The notes under the pieces were generated by a model that did not search any database, was not told the origin of the DNA, and saw nothing but the letters and a program-made list of their open reading frames with translations. The translations under genes were made by a program, and so were the position numbers. Shown in pieces: positions 6,809 through 14,998 of a stretch of DNA of 20,968 nt (positions are counted from its first letter, which is position 1; each line of letters starts with the position of its first letter). Location of the stretch: contig USIA01000018.1 in assembly GCA_900554535.1 (NCBI GenBank), positions 1 through 20,968 of the forward strand, in the 5' to 3' direction. This DNA is from an uncultured Oscillospiraceae bacterium. Lineage in GTDB: Bacteria > Bacillota > Clostridia > Oscillospirales > Acutalibacteraceae.

Positions 6809-8808
6809 TCTTTGCGCTGGCAGGCAACCAAAATAGCGGAAAAACGACACTTTTTAACCAGCTGACCGGCAGCAACCAGCATGTCGGCAACTTTCCCGGC
6901 GTCACAGTCGAACGTAAAGCCGGCACCATCCGGGGGCACAAGGATGCCACCGTGGTGGATCTGCCTGGCATCTACTCGCTGTCCCCTTATACAAACGAGG
7001 AGATCGTGACACGGGATTTCCTGCTCAAGGAAAATCCGGACGGTATCCTAAACATCGTGGATGCGACGAACATCGAGCGCAACTTGTATCTGACTTTACA
7101 GCTGATCGAATTGAATCTGCCGATGGTTGTGTGTCTAAATATGATGGACGAAGTCCGCAACAACGGCGGCACCATCCACATTCAGGCATTGGAAAATGCG
7201 TTGGGCGTTCCAGTGGTTCCGATTGCGGCGAGCAAAAACGAAGGAATCGACGAGCTGATCGACCGGTTGCTAATGGTAACGACCAAAAAGCAAAAGCCCC
7301 TGCGCCAGGATTTTTGCACAGGGCCGGTACATAGATGCATTCACGCCGTGGCGCACCTGATCGAAGATCATGCGGAGCGCATCGACGTGCCCCCGCGTTT
7401 TGCCGCCACCAAGCTGGTGGAGGGAGACGAGCCGATGACAAAAGCCTTGGCACTTGACCAAAACGAGCAGGAATTGCTGGAACATTCCGTGACAGAAATG
7501 GAGCACGAGCTGCAAACGGACCGCGAGGCCGCTCTGGCCGACATGCGGTATAGCTTTATTGAAAAGCTCTGCGCCCAGTGCGTCGTCAAGCCGAAGGAAA
7601 GCAAGGAACATCGGCGCAGCGTGCGTATAGACGCTGTGCTGACAAACAAATATGCGGCGATTCCAATTTTCTTAGGCATTATGTTACTGATCTTCTGGCT
7701 TACTTTCGGAGTGATCGGCTCGGCACTGTCAGATCTGCTGAGCGCGGGGATCGCCGGTGTTTCCACGCTGGTCGCCACAGGGTTGCAGGCTTACGGTATC
7801 AATCCAGTAGTGGAATCACTGGTGGTCGACGGCGTCTTTTCCGGTGTGGGCAGCGTGATTTCCTTCCTGCCCACCATTGTGGTGTTGTTTTTCTTCCTGT
7901 CCCTTTTGGAGGACAGCGGCTATATGGCGCGCGTCGCCTTTGTGATGGATAAGCTTTTGCGCCGAATTGGCCTTTCGGGGCGCAGCTTTGTGCCGATGCT
8001 CATCGGCTTCGGCTGCTCGGTGCCCGCAATCATGGCGACGCGCACGCTTTCCAGTGATCGCGACCGCCGTATGACAATTCTTTTGACGCCGTTTATGAGC
8101 TGCAGCGCCAAGCTGCCGATTTACTCGATGTTCACAATGGCATTTTTCCCAAAATACCGCGCGCTTGTCATGATCTGCCTGTATGCTGGTGGGATGGGAA
8201 TTGGTGTGCTCAGCGCCCTGTTGATGAAGCACACACTCTTCCACGGCAAGCCGGTCCCCTTTGTGATGGAGCTGCCGAATTACCGGATGCCCAGCACCAA
8301 GAGTGTCGCTCTGCTGATTTGGGACAAGGCAAAAGACTATTTGCAGCGCGCTTTCACCGTGATTTTTGTGGCCACCATTGTCATCTGGTTTTTGCAAACT
8401 TTTGACACGCATCTCAATCCGGTCTCGGACAGCAGCACCAGCATTCTGGCAACCATCGGCCGTTGGATTTCCCCCATCTTTGCGCCGCTGGGCTTTTCCG
8501 ACTGGCGCGCCAGTACGGCTCTGCTGTCCGGTTTCACGGCCAAGGAAACAGTGGTCAGCACCCTGGCTGTGCTGACCGGTGCCAGCAGCGCCAATCTGCC
8601 CGCAGCACTAGCGAACATTTTCACACCGTTGGCAGCGGTCGCGTTCCTCGTATTCACGCTGCTCTACTCTCCCTGCGTCGCAGCCATCAACTCGGTACGC
8701 CGCGAAATGCATTCTGGAGTTTCGGCAGCGTGCGTGGTCGTTTACCAGACTGCTGTGGCCTGGCTGATCGCATTTGTCGTCTATAACGTAGGCAATCTGT
8801 TTGTCTGA
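6805..8808 (+). CDS. feoB: Ferrous iron transporter FeoB
   Basis: A 667-residue inner-membrane Fe(II) transporter with an N-terminal G domain. The G motifs are GNQNSGKTT (7-15), GVTVE (32-36), DLPG (52-55) and NMMD (112-115). A helical spacer follows, then the polytopic membrane domain with two Gate-type motifs, FGCSVPAIMATR (Cys 404) and MSCSAKLPIY (Cys 433). Length and motif order are those of an intact FeoB. The start is fixed by the ATGA overlap with feoA. The operon goes on to a Cys-rich membrane peptide 24 bp downstream and ends at the terminator at 9010-9050. Confidence 0.97.
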   Translation: MIFALAGNQNSGKTTLFNQLTGSNQHVGNFPGVTVERKAGTIRGHKDATVVDLPGIYSLSPYTNEEIVTRDFLLKENPDGILNIVDATNIERNLYLTLQLIELNLPMVVCLNMMDEVRNNGGTIHIQALENALGVPVVPIAASKNEGIDELIDRLLMVTTKKQKPLRQDFCTGPVHRCIHAVAHLIEDHAERIDVPPRFAATKLVEGDEPMTKALALDQNEQELLEHSVTEMEHELQTDREAALADMRYSFIEKLCAQCVVKPKESKEHRRSVRIDAVLTNKYAAIPIFLGIMLLIFWLTFGVIGSALSDLLSAGIAGVSTLVATGLQAYGINPVVESLVVDGVFSGVGSVISFLPTIVVLFFFLSLLEDSGYMARVAFVMDKLLRRIGLSGRSFVPMLIGFGCSVPAIMATRTLSSDRDRRMTILLTPFMSCSAKLPIYSMFTMAFFPKYRALVMICLYAGGMGIGVLSALLMKHTLFHGKPVPFVMELPNYRMPSTKSVALLIWDKAKDYLQRAFTVIFVATIVIWFLQTFDTHLNPVSDSSTSILATIGRWISPIFAPLGFSDWRASTALLSGFTAKETVVSTLAVLTGASSANLPAALANIFTPLAAVAFLVFTLLYSPCVAAINSVRREMHSGVSAACVVVYQTAVAWLIAFVVYNVGNLFV

Positions 8809-8832
8809 AAGGAGTGGAACGCCACGCATAGT

Positions 8833-9006
8833 TTGGATTGGATAATTGTTGGTGGAATCATTGTGTTGGCGGTTCTGGCTGTTCGTTACATGTGGCGGCA
8901 TCGGGGGCATTCCTGCGGCGGCTGTTCTGGCTGCTGTGCAAACTGCGCCGGGTGTGCTTTCGACTGTGTACATCAAAAACGCCGGGACATCCGTCATCAT
9001 GGCTAA
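8833..9006 (+). CDS. FeoB-associated Cys-rich membrane protein
   Basis: A 57-residue peptide too short for routine calling: an N-terminal membrane helix (LDWIIVGGIIVLAVLAVRYM), a basic stretch, then a Cys-rich tail with seven cysteines (SCGGCSGCCANCAGCAFDC) and a His/Arg end. This is the FeoB-associated Cys-rich membrane protein family, often found after feoB and proposed to help handle iron or to be an analogue of FeoC. No in-frame ATG or GTG exists. TTG at 8833 is the only ordinary start, but it lies 18 nt past the AAAGGAG site (8808-8814). ACG at 8824 has better spacing and would read T/M-H-S-L-D-W. Confidence 0.85.
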   Translation: MDWIIVGGIIVLAVLAVRYMWRHRGHSCGGCSGCCANCAGCAFDCVHQKRRDIRHHG

Positions 9007-9009
9007 AAT

Positions 9010-9052
9010 AACGAGGTTAGGTCCCAAAAGGGTTCCTAACCTCGTTTTATTT
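9010..9052 (+). terminator. Terminator of the feo operon
   Basis: A perfect 12-bp stem (9010-9021 with 9035-9046, AACGAGGTTAGG) with a 13-nt loop, followed by TTTTATTTTT. It starts 4 bp after the stop of the Cys-rich gene. Confidence 0.93.
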
Positions 9053-9080
9053 TTGTACGTGATGAAAACCTAAAGGCAAC

Positions 9081-9123
9081 AAAAAACGGACCTGCCTCAG
9101 AATTTTCATTCTATGACAAGCCC
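9081..9123 (-). terminator. Terminator of the polysaccharide operon
   Basis: On the minus strand, a 16-position stem (9108-9123 with 9088-9103) closes on a GAAA tetraloop with 15 pairs, four of them G-U, then GTTTTTTG. The G-U pairs form only in the minus-strand RNA. It lies about 40 bp after the stop of the Wzz-like gene. Confidence 0.75.
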
Positions 9124-9162
9124 ATTTTGTCTCTTCAAATGATTGTAAAACGTTATAAGCCC

Positions 9163-10422
9163 TTATTCCACATTTGTGGTGACAAACCCAATCACTTTTC
9201 CGCCCGCCTCTTGAAGGCGTTCCTGTGCCTGCTGGAAAGTGGTGTATGGCGTCACGCCATAACGGACAAGCAGCACTGTTGCGTCGCAGAGGCTCGCCAA
9301 TGTGTCCGCCTGTGCAGAATTTGGAAGTACCATGCAGCTAACCAGCACATAGTCATACGCATCCCTGCATTCCTGCATTAGCTTTTGGAAAGCATCCGAC
9401 GCCAGCAGGTCGCCAGCCGCAGCCGGCAAGTCGCCATTGACACCCATAAACGAAAGCCCTTCCGTATTGGTCTCCACCACAGCTTCCTGCAGCGTTGCCT
9501 TCCCCTGCAACACGTCATAGACTGTATGCGTTACGGAAACCGGCAAAACCTTCTGCGGCATCGCCATGCCCGTATACAGCAGCAATACCTTTTTGCCGCA
9601 ATTGGCCAGCGACCGCGCAAACTGCACGGTAAATGTATTCTCTGTGCTGCCGATTGGCGCCAGCAGCACGGTCCGGCTGTCCCCAGCCTGAAGGGTTGTT
9701 GCCGCGCGGATACGGCGCAGTTCTTCCTGGTGATCGCTCTTTTTGCGGATCGTGGTAAAGCCCAACAACGGCACGCCGGTCGCAGTGGCCAAGGCTTTGC
9801 TGTTGCGGACGCGGCGATCCAGCAGCACGCGCAAAATTGAGAAGATGAAGCAGACAATCAGCGCTAACAGGCCAGACATGACGCCGCCTTTCAGAAGAGC
9901 GCCCCTTGCCGAAGCAACAGAGGCTTTCTGGCCGTGATCCACCATCTCGATCACCAGCGGCGGGGTCGGGAACATTTCCGTAAGCTTCTGCTTGAGCACT
10001 TCGCATGCAGCGTCAGAGATCTTGTCACTAAGTGTTGGATCGTCCGTAGTGATCTTGATCTGGATATTGGGGCCGCCCTGCAATTGCAGCGCGCTTATTT
10101 TCTGAATTTTGTTGACGTCGATACCCATATAGGAGGCAACGTCCTCCCTCATCTGATCGCCATTGGTACCATTGACCATTGCCAAACCGACCGTCACGCG
10201 TGAACTGACAATACCGGGAACCTGATTGCGGACATCATAGTCTGCGTCTTCCGGCACATTCACGCCCATCGAGACGACCGACGCCGATTCATAGCTGCGG
10301 GGGATTGCCCGAATGGACAAAAGGCCACCAACAATCGCAACCAGCACGATGATGATAATAAATTTCCACAGGTTTCGCTTGATAAACTTCCAGATATCCA
10401 GAAAGCTAATCGAAATCTCCAT
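9163..10422 (-). CDS. Wzz-type chain-length protein fused to a degenerate tyrosine-kinase-like domain
   Basis: A 419-residue membrane protein. Residues 1-200 look like a Wzz/CpsC polysaccharide co-polymerase: a cytoplasmic start, TM helix about 21-39, an extracellular region, then TM helix about 181-200. Residues 205-419 have the layout of a bacterial tyrosine kinase (CpsD/YwqD type), ending in a DATVLLVRYGVT...GFVTTN fold, but the ATP-binding motifs are lost. The Walker A position reads APIGSTENTF (255-264) without the essential Lys, Walker A' reads LLLYTGM without Asp, and Walker B reads YVLVSCM without Asp. There is no C-terminal tyrosine cluster. It probably sets polymer length together with the polymerase just upstream. 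A GGAGG site inside the last codons of that gene, 4 bp upstream, fixes ATG at 10422. Confidence 0.82.
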   Translation of the reverse strand: MEISISFLDIWKFIKRNLWKFIIIIVLVAIVGGLLSIRAIPRSYESASVVSMGVNVPEDADYDVRNQVPGIVSSRVTVGLAMVNGTNGDQMREDVASYMGIDVNKIQKISALQLQGGPNIQIKITTDDPTLSDKISDAACEVLKQKLTEMFPTPPLVIEMVDHGQKASVASARGALLKGGVMSGLLALIVCFIFSILRVLLDRRVRNSKALATATGVPLLGFTTIRKKSDHQEELRRIRAATTLQAGDSRTVLLAPIGSTENTFTVQFARSLANCGKKVLLLYTGMAMPQKVLPVSVTHTVYDVLQGKATLQEAVVETNTEGLSFMGVNGDLPAAAGDLLASDAFQKLMQECRDAYDYVLVSCMVLPNSAQADTLASLCDATVLLVRYGVTPYTTFQQAQERLQEAGGKVIGFVTTNVE

Positions 10423-10426
10423 TGAA

Positions 10427-11986
10427 TTAACCTCCGATCGTATGTCTCAGGCGGATGCGTACCCTCAGCCGTGGGGGTGGCGGCTTGTCCGGCCGATGCA
10501 GATGCGCCCCAATTTGCATCACCAAAAGCGAAACCATGTAAAGAACAGCCACATAGACAACATTGGTAATGCTAAAAGTATCCGTAATCCAGCTAAAGGC
10601 AAAATTGCGCGGCGTATAGATGAGCATGCGGAACATATAAAGCCCCACAGCAATCCCCAGCCAGTTCCGCGTCAGAAGCGACGGCAGCCAGCGGAATACA
10701 ACCGCCAAAATAGCTGCCACCACAATGACGCCCAATACGCCGCAGGCCGCATAGGATTCAGCCACAAAGGATGTGCCGAAGCCGCCGCCCCGGATATATC
10801 GCAGCGGGTCGACGTGATAAGTCAGCCAATGTGCATAATTGTGCGTATCCTGCACAAAATCCGTCGTCTGGACCTCCACAATGGGTGTCAATCCAAATAG
10901 CGTGCTGAAAACCGTATTGTTCCGGATAAAAAGCTCAAATGGATAGAACAAAAAGGCCAGCGGATTGTCCACAGCCCAGACTTCGCCCTGGTTGTTGATC
11001 GTCTGCATGACCACGCGGAAGCTCGCGCCCTGGGAATCCATAAAGCTCATCAAGACACTGAAAATGGAGCGGTTCCAGTTGACATATCCGGAACGCATAT
11101 ACGCCATCTGCTGCAAAGCATAACATCCCAAAATGCCGATCAGCAGAATGGGAATCGTCCACTTCCAATTCAGACGGCGGCGTGCCTTGGGGCGTATCGC
11201 ATCGCGGAAGAAGAAATAGGCCATTAGCATCAGCGCTTCAGTCACCAGCATATTGCGCCTTCCGGTAAAAATCGACGCAGCCATATAAATGACATACACC
11301 GCCAGCGGCCCGCGCATCTGCCGGAGTGTCGGCATAGTACCCAGAAACACCACAAAAGACGGTACAAACAGCGTTGACAGGCGCGTAACCACGCCGGGCA
11401 GATCGCTCGTCTGGGTAAAAGATGCCAGATAGCCATTTCTTAGAACGCCATAAGCGCGGATAACCAGAATCGCAAAAAACGGGATGGCAGTGATATACAC
11501 TGCAACCCGTGAAATCTGCCGAAGCAGCGGAACCACTGCCCGCTGTGGCGAACGTTCTCCGCGCTCCATCTGCGCTTCCCTGCCCCGAAATACCGGACCA
11601 ACCAGGTAATACACTGCTGTAAACGCAATCAAAGCAATCAAGACAACACAGACCGCCAAATACACATCACGCCAACTATCCGCCTCCAGCGCCGACAGCA
11701 ACCGATGGCGGTAATAAAGACAGTTAAAATAGACGCGCCCAAGCAGGAGGATGTTATAAACCAGCACAAAGAGCAGCAAAGGCATATCTCGTCGGAAGTG
11801 GAACGCGCCGTGCGCCACAACGCCTGCGTCAAAAAAGAGCACCGCTATGACCAAAATATAAAACGAGGCAATCTGAAAGCCGCTGTCTCCCATCCACTGC
11901 AGCGATCCCGCAATAACCAGAAGGCACACGGCGGCACCCCAAAACAATACATCCAGCACCACATTCATCCGTTTGAAGGTGCGCAC
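10427..11986 (-). CDS. O-antigen/capsule repeat-unit polymerase, Wzy-like
   Basis: About 519 residues with roughly a dozen membrane helices and a large extracellular loop (NNTVFSTLFGLTPIVEVQTT...HNYAHWLTYHV), followed by a GGGFGTSFVAESYAACG motif. This pattern fits Wzy-type polymerases that join lipid-linked repeat units outside the membrane. I prefer GTG at 11986, 7 nt after GGAGG. The ATG at 11992 sits directly on that site, and the ORF's first ATG at 12109 lies upstream of the promoter. It is followed by the Wzz-like gene 4 bp on. No glycosyltransferase or flippase is in the window, so the exact polymer is unknown. Confidence 0.8.
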   Translation of the reverse strand: MRTFKRMNVVLDVLFWGAAVCLLVIAGSLQWMGDSGFQIASFYILVIAVLFFDAGVVAHGAFHFRRDMPLLLFVLVYNILLLGRVYFNCLYYRHRLLSALEADSWRDVYLAVCVVLIALIAFTAVYYLVGPVFRGREAQMERGERSPQRAVVPLLRQISRVAVYITAIPFFAILVIRAYGVLRNGYLASFTQTSDLPGVVTRLSTLFVPSFVVFLGTMPTLRQMRGPLAVYVIYMAASIFTGRRNMLVTEALMLMAYFFFRDAIRPKARRRLNWKWTIPILLIGILGCYALQQMAYMRSGYVNWNRSIFSVLMSFMDSQGASFRVVMQTINNQGEVWAVDNPLAFLFYPFELFIRNNTVFSTLFGLTPIVEVQTTDFVQDTHNYAHWLTYHVDPLRYIRGGGFGTSFVAESYAACGVLGVIVVAAILAVVFRWLPSLLTRNWLGIAVGLYMFRMLIYTPRNFAFSWITDTFSITNVVYVAVLYMVSLLVMQIGAHLHRPDKPPPPRLRVRIRLRHTIGG

Positions 11987-12080
11987 CGGCATCCCTCCTT
12001 TCGACCAGAATTTCAGAATTTTTGGATCCATCATCGCAAATAGCAAACGCAGCTGGAAAGATTGAGAAAATTTAAGGTTA

Positions 12081-12109
12081 ATTATAGCATCTTTCTGCGC
12101 ACTTGACAA
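12081..12109 (-). promoter_or_regulatory. Sigma-A promoter of the polymerase-Wzz operon
   Basis: On the minus strand, TTGTCA (12104-12109), a 17-bp spacer and TATAAT (12081-12086). The start site would be near 12074, leaving a leader of about 88 nt before the GTG start. The -35 begins only 13 bp after the stop of the FAD gene. Confidence 0.82.
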
Positions 12110-12121
12110 GCGCGGCGCTTT

Positions 12122-13546
12122 TTATGGCTGTGCTTTTCCCGCCAACGTCCGCGCTACCACCACGCCGGTAGCACTGGCTTGCATCAGGCCGCGGGTGATC
12201 CCAGCGCCGTCTCCGATCGCGTATAATCCGGGAATTTGGGTGGCAAAATGCGCATCCACGGAGAGCTTTGTGGAATAGAATTTGACCTCCACACCGTAAA
12301 GCAGCGTATTCTTGCTGTAAAGGCCAGGCGCCAGTTTATCAAATGCTTTGAGTGCCTCTACAATCGAAGTCAGGTGACGGTGCGGCAATACAAAGGACAG
12401 ATCGCCCGGCACCGCCGTTTTGAGCGTTGGTACGGTGGTGGAACGCGACAGGCGGCTTTCGTCGCTGCGGCGCCCAAGCAGCAGGTCGCCCAAACGCTGA
12501 ACCATGATGCCGCCGCCAGTCAGCATATTGCCCAGTTTCGCAATATAGCGGCCGTACTCAATTGGCTGATGGAACGGCTTTGTGAAGTGCGTGGAAACCA
12601 ATAAAGCAAAGTTGGTGTTCTCGCTGTGGCGTTCATCCTCTGCATAAGAATGCCCATTGACTACAGCCAGCCCACCGTCCGGTCCGTCATAGTGCTCTTC
12701 GCTGACGATGCCGCCGGGGTTCATGCAAAACGTGCGCACCTTATTTTCAAACGTGTCAGAATAATATACCAGCTTCGCTTCATAAAGGGCTTGGGTGAGA
12801 TGATCCATTACACCATTGGGAACCTCCACACGCACGCCAATATCCACTTCATTGTTCGTTGAGTCCAGACCGATTTCCTGCGCCACATGCGAAAGCCAGG
12901 CTGCACCGCCGCGGCCCGGGGCCACAACCACATTTCCCGCTTCCACACGCTGTTCAGTTCCGTCCGCCATGCGCAACCGGGCGCCAACCGCGCGGCCGTT
13001 TTCGACCAGAATTTGCTCGGCCGTTGTGTGCGGCAAAAACGCAAACTGCGGTTTGGCCGCCAGATAATCGTACATAGCTTTGAGCACCTGATAACTGTAC
13101 TCGGTGCCCATGTGGCGGACTGGGCAACGGATCAGCTGGATATTGTTGCGCCGGGCCTCATAAGCAATTTTGTCTGCAGCGCGGGTGTTTTCACCAAAAA
13201 CCTTCTTCGGCGCACCAAAGTGCAAATAGACATCATCGCAATAATGGATCAACTGCTGCGCCTGTTCGCGCGTCATATAGGAAGTCAGATTGCCACCCAC
13301 ATCTTCGCACAGGGAGAGCTTTCCATCTGAAAAAGCGCCAGCGCCTGCCCAGCCGTTCATGATGCTGCATGTCTTGCAGTGCACACAGCCGTTCCCCGTG
13401 CGTGCCGGACAGCGCCGGTCGGCAATGGCGCTGCCGCTGTCAATGACCAGCACCTTTTTTTCCGGCGCCAGGCGGTCGAGTTCCAGCGCTGTAAAAATGC
13501 CGGCTGGCCCCGCACCGATTACCAGGACGTCATACGTTGTTTGCAT
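12122..13546 (-). CDS. FAD-dependent dehydrogenase (COG2509 type)
   Basis: A 474-residue flavoprotein. It has an N-terminal FAD-binding GAGPAG (residues 11-16), a following acidic VLVID, a Cys cluster at C46, C54, C57, C60 (RRCPARTGNGCVHCKTC), then WAGAGAFSDGKL. A late GLYAIGDGAGITRGLMQASATG marks the second FAD contact. These are the features of the COG2509 group of uncharacterised NAD(P)/FAD-dependent dehydrogenases, common in Clostridia. The substrate is not known. ATG at 13546 follows AAGGAGG. It stands alone: the next gene rightward is divergent, and the next leftward has its own promoter. Confidence 0.88.
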   Translation of the reverse strand: MQTTYDVLVIGAGPAGIFTALELDRLAPEKKVLVIDSGSAIADRRCPARTGNGCVHCKTCSIMNGWAGAGAFSDGKLSLCEDVGGNLTSYMTREQAQQLIHYCDDVYLHFGAPKKVFGENTRAADKIAYEARRNNIQLIRCPVRHMGTEYSYQVLKAMYDYLAAKPQFAFLPHTTAEQILVENGRAVGARLRMADGTEQRVEAGNVVVAPGRGGAAWLSHVAQEIGLDSTNNEVDIGVRVEVPNGVMDHLTQALYEAKLVYYSDTFENKVRTFCMNPGGIVSEEHYDGPDGGLAVVNGHSYAEDERHSENTNFALLVSTHFTKPFHQPIEYGRYIAKLGNMLTGGGIMVQRLGDLLLGRRSDESRLSRSTTVPTLKTAVPGDLSFVLPHRHLTSIVEALKAFDKLAPGLYSKNTLLYGVEVKFYSTKLSVDAHFATQIPGLYAIGDGAGITRGLMQASATGVVVARTLAGKAQP

Positions 13547-13764
13547 AGCCGCAAACCTCCTTTCAAAAATAAACCATTTTCGGGATGCCGCTTCCTCTAC
13601 ACAGTCGAGAAAAACCGATAATCTGGTTCAAATGCTGTATTCTTCCAAACTGATCCGCATAAAATTCATTACAAGTGGTTACAAATAGCCAAATTCTGTT
13701 GACATTTGAGGGCCCGACTGTTACGCTGAATTTAATCATCCTGTACAAAAAAGGAGGGAAACCC

Positions 13765-14289
13765 ATGCGAAAGTTGCGATTCATCCTAGCCGCTGCCTGC
13801 TGCGCCCTGATTCTGCTTCTGGTAGGATGCAGCAGCCGACCGGTTCCCTCCGCACTTGCCGGGGCATCAGACGGCGTCTCCGCGGTCAGCGCCTCCGTTT
13901 ATCCAAGCGGAACCTTCTATCACAGTGATTTGGGATATGCGTTCTTATATCCATCCAGTTGGAACGCGGAGGGGGAAGAGATTCAGGTCCAGAAAACGCA
14001 TACCAGTGTGGCGGACGAAGAGTCGTTCTTCTGCACGGAAATACCCGATCATCCATTGCTCATTGTCGGGCGGACAAGCCCGGCCAATTGGGAGGCTGGC
14101 AAAATTCACAGCAGCGATGACTATGTGCTGCTTGAGCTGGCACAATCCGGCAATCAGTTCTATTATGCGAAGGTCGCGCGCTCCAGCCTAACTGCAACCA
14201 GCGGCGCGGATCTTTACAACAGCATGCTGTTACCCCAGTCGGAGGTAAAAGCCCGTTTCACAATTGAGGAGGAATCCGAAGCCGCTTAA
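13765..14289 (+). CDS. Predicted lipoprotein, PsbP-like fold possible
   Basis: A 174-residue secreted lipoprotein. Its signal peptide (MRKLRFILAAACCALILLLV) ends in the lipobox LVGC with lipidated Cys 22. After a short Ser/Ala linker comes a domain opening YHSDLGYAFLYPSSWN, a pattern seen in PsbP/DUF1795-like proteins (aromatic-rich GYxFxYPxxW). Function unknown. ATG at 13765 follows AAGGAGG; the longer frame from 13675 adds no signal. TTGACA at 13700-13705 may be a -35, but the matching -10 is poor. The stop codon is the loop of the terminator. Confidence 0.85.
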   Translation: MRKLRFILAAACCALILLLVGCSSRPVPSALAGASDGVSAVSASVYPSGTFYHSDLGYAFLYPSSWNAEGEEIQVQKTHTSVADEESFFCTEIPDHPLLIVGRTSPANWEAGKIHSSDDYVLLELAQSGNQFYYAKVARSSLTATSGADLYNSMLLPQSEVKARFTIEEESEAA

Positions 14290-14301
14290 AGCGGCTTTTT
14301 T
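14279..14301 (+). terminator. Terminator overlapping the lipoprotein stop codon
   Basis: An 8-bp stem AAGCCGCT/AGCGGCTT (14279-14286 with 14290-14297) whose 3-nt loop is exactly the TAA stop (14287-14289), followed by a run of T. The T run is on the plus side only, so it serves the lipoprotein gene and not the convergent gene. Confidence 0.85.
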
Positions 14302-14306
14302 CTTGC

Positions 14307-14998
14307 TCATTTTTCTCTCGCCGTACCGTTCATTCCAGCCGGTAAGCGCAGCCGGTGTTTGGGCAGCCTGCGCATTTGCTGCGGCAGCCCTGCGACGGCC
14401 GTTCCTGTGCCGTGGAAAAGGCCGATGATCGCGGTCACGCTTTTGGACGGCGCCATCAGGTGGCTGGCTGTACAGGTCAGGCCGATGCGCTTTTCCGCAT
14501 CCAGCACGCGCAGGAATGCAGGCTGGCAATCCAGTGAGAGATCCCCATAGCCGGGGCTAAAACGCGGCCGCAAATACAGGCCCTGCTTTTGAAAGTGTGC
14601 GGCCAGTGCATCGCAGCATTCGTCACAATATGCTTCGATCATCGCCGCAGCGGCACAGGACCCGCCCCCGCCCCCTGTAAAACCCCAGCAGACGCCACTG
14701 CCGTCAGAGCTGCGCGCTGCATCAGGCGGTCCGGCGCAGGGCCAAGCGTCGCCGCAAACAGGCATGCCTGTGCGCAGCCACGCAGGTGATGCGCCAGCCC
14801 CCGGCTCTCGAGGGTCAGAGAAGCGATCCGGACACAATTCTCCCCTACTTCGACCGGATAAGCCGCCCAAATATGCCGCGGCGTCGCCTGGCGTTCCAAT
14901 GCTGCTAGAGCGGATTCGATCTCCGCCGCCACCTGCGGACCCGGGTCCTCGCGCCCACAGCCCAAGTAGCGCCGGACTTCTGCCCGGTCAATCTGCAT
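14307..14998 (-). pseudogene. Methionine synthase activation-domain protein, single-base frameshift
   Basis: Two frames together encode one protein. From ATG 14998 it reads MQIDRAEVRRYLGCGRED... to ...ALTAVASAGVLQGAGAG and soon hits TGA at 14639. The -1 frame carries the rest, AAAAMIEAYCDECCDALA...RPRFSPGYGDLSLDCQ...SKSVTAIIGLF, ending at 14307. RFSPGYGDL and the IEAYCDE helix are typical of the MetH activation domain, which binds S-adenosylmethionine to reactivate oxidised B12 in MetH. The frames join in the G-rich tract at about 14666-14681 (GGGGGCGGGGGCGGG on minus), where one missing G would explain the break. It overlaps the end of metF by 11 nt and has no own ribosome site. Confidence 0.85.

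Noticed and set aside
7816..8412. 198-codon minus-strand frame inside feoB
   Set aside because: It is the reverse of the FeoB membrane domain, rich in His/Lys/Gln as expected from antisense of hydrophobic codons.
13700..13728. Sigma-A promoter for the lipoprotein gene
   Set aside because: TTGACA is perfect, but the hexamer 17 bp on (TACGCT) matches only three of six positions; kept as a hint in the gene entry only.
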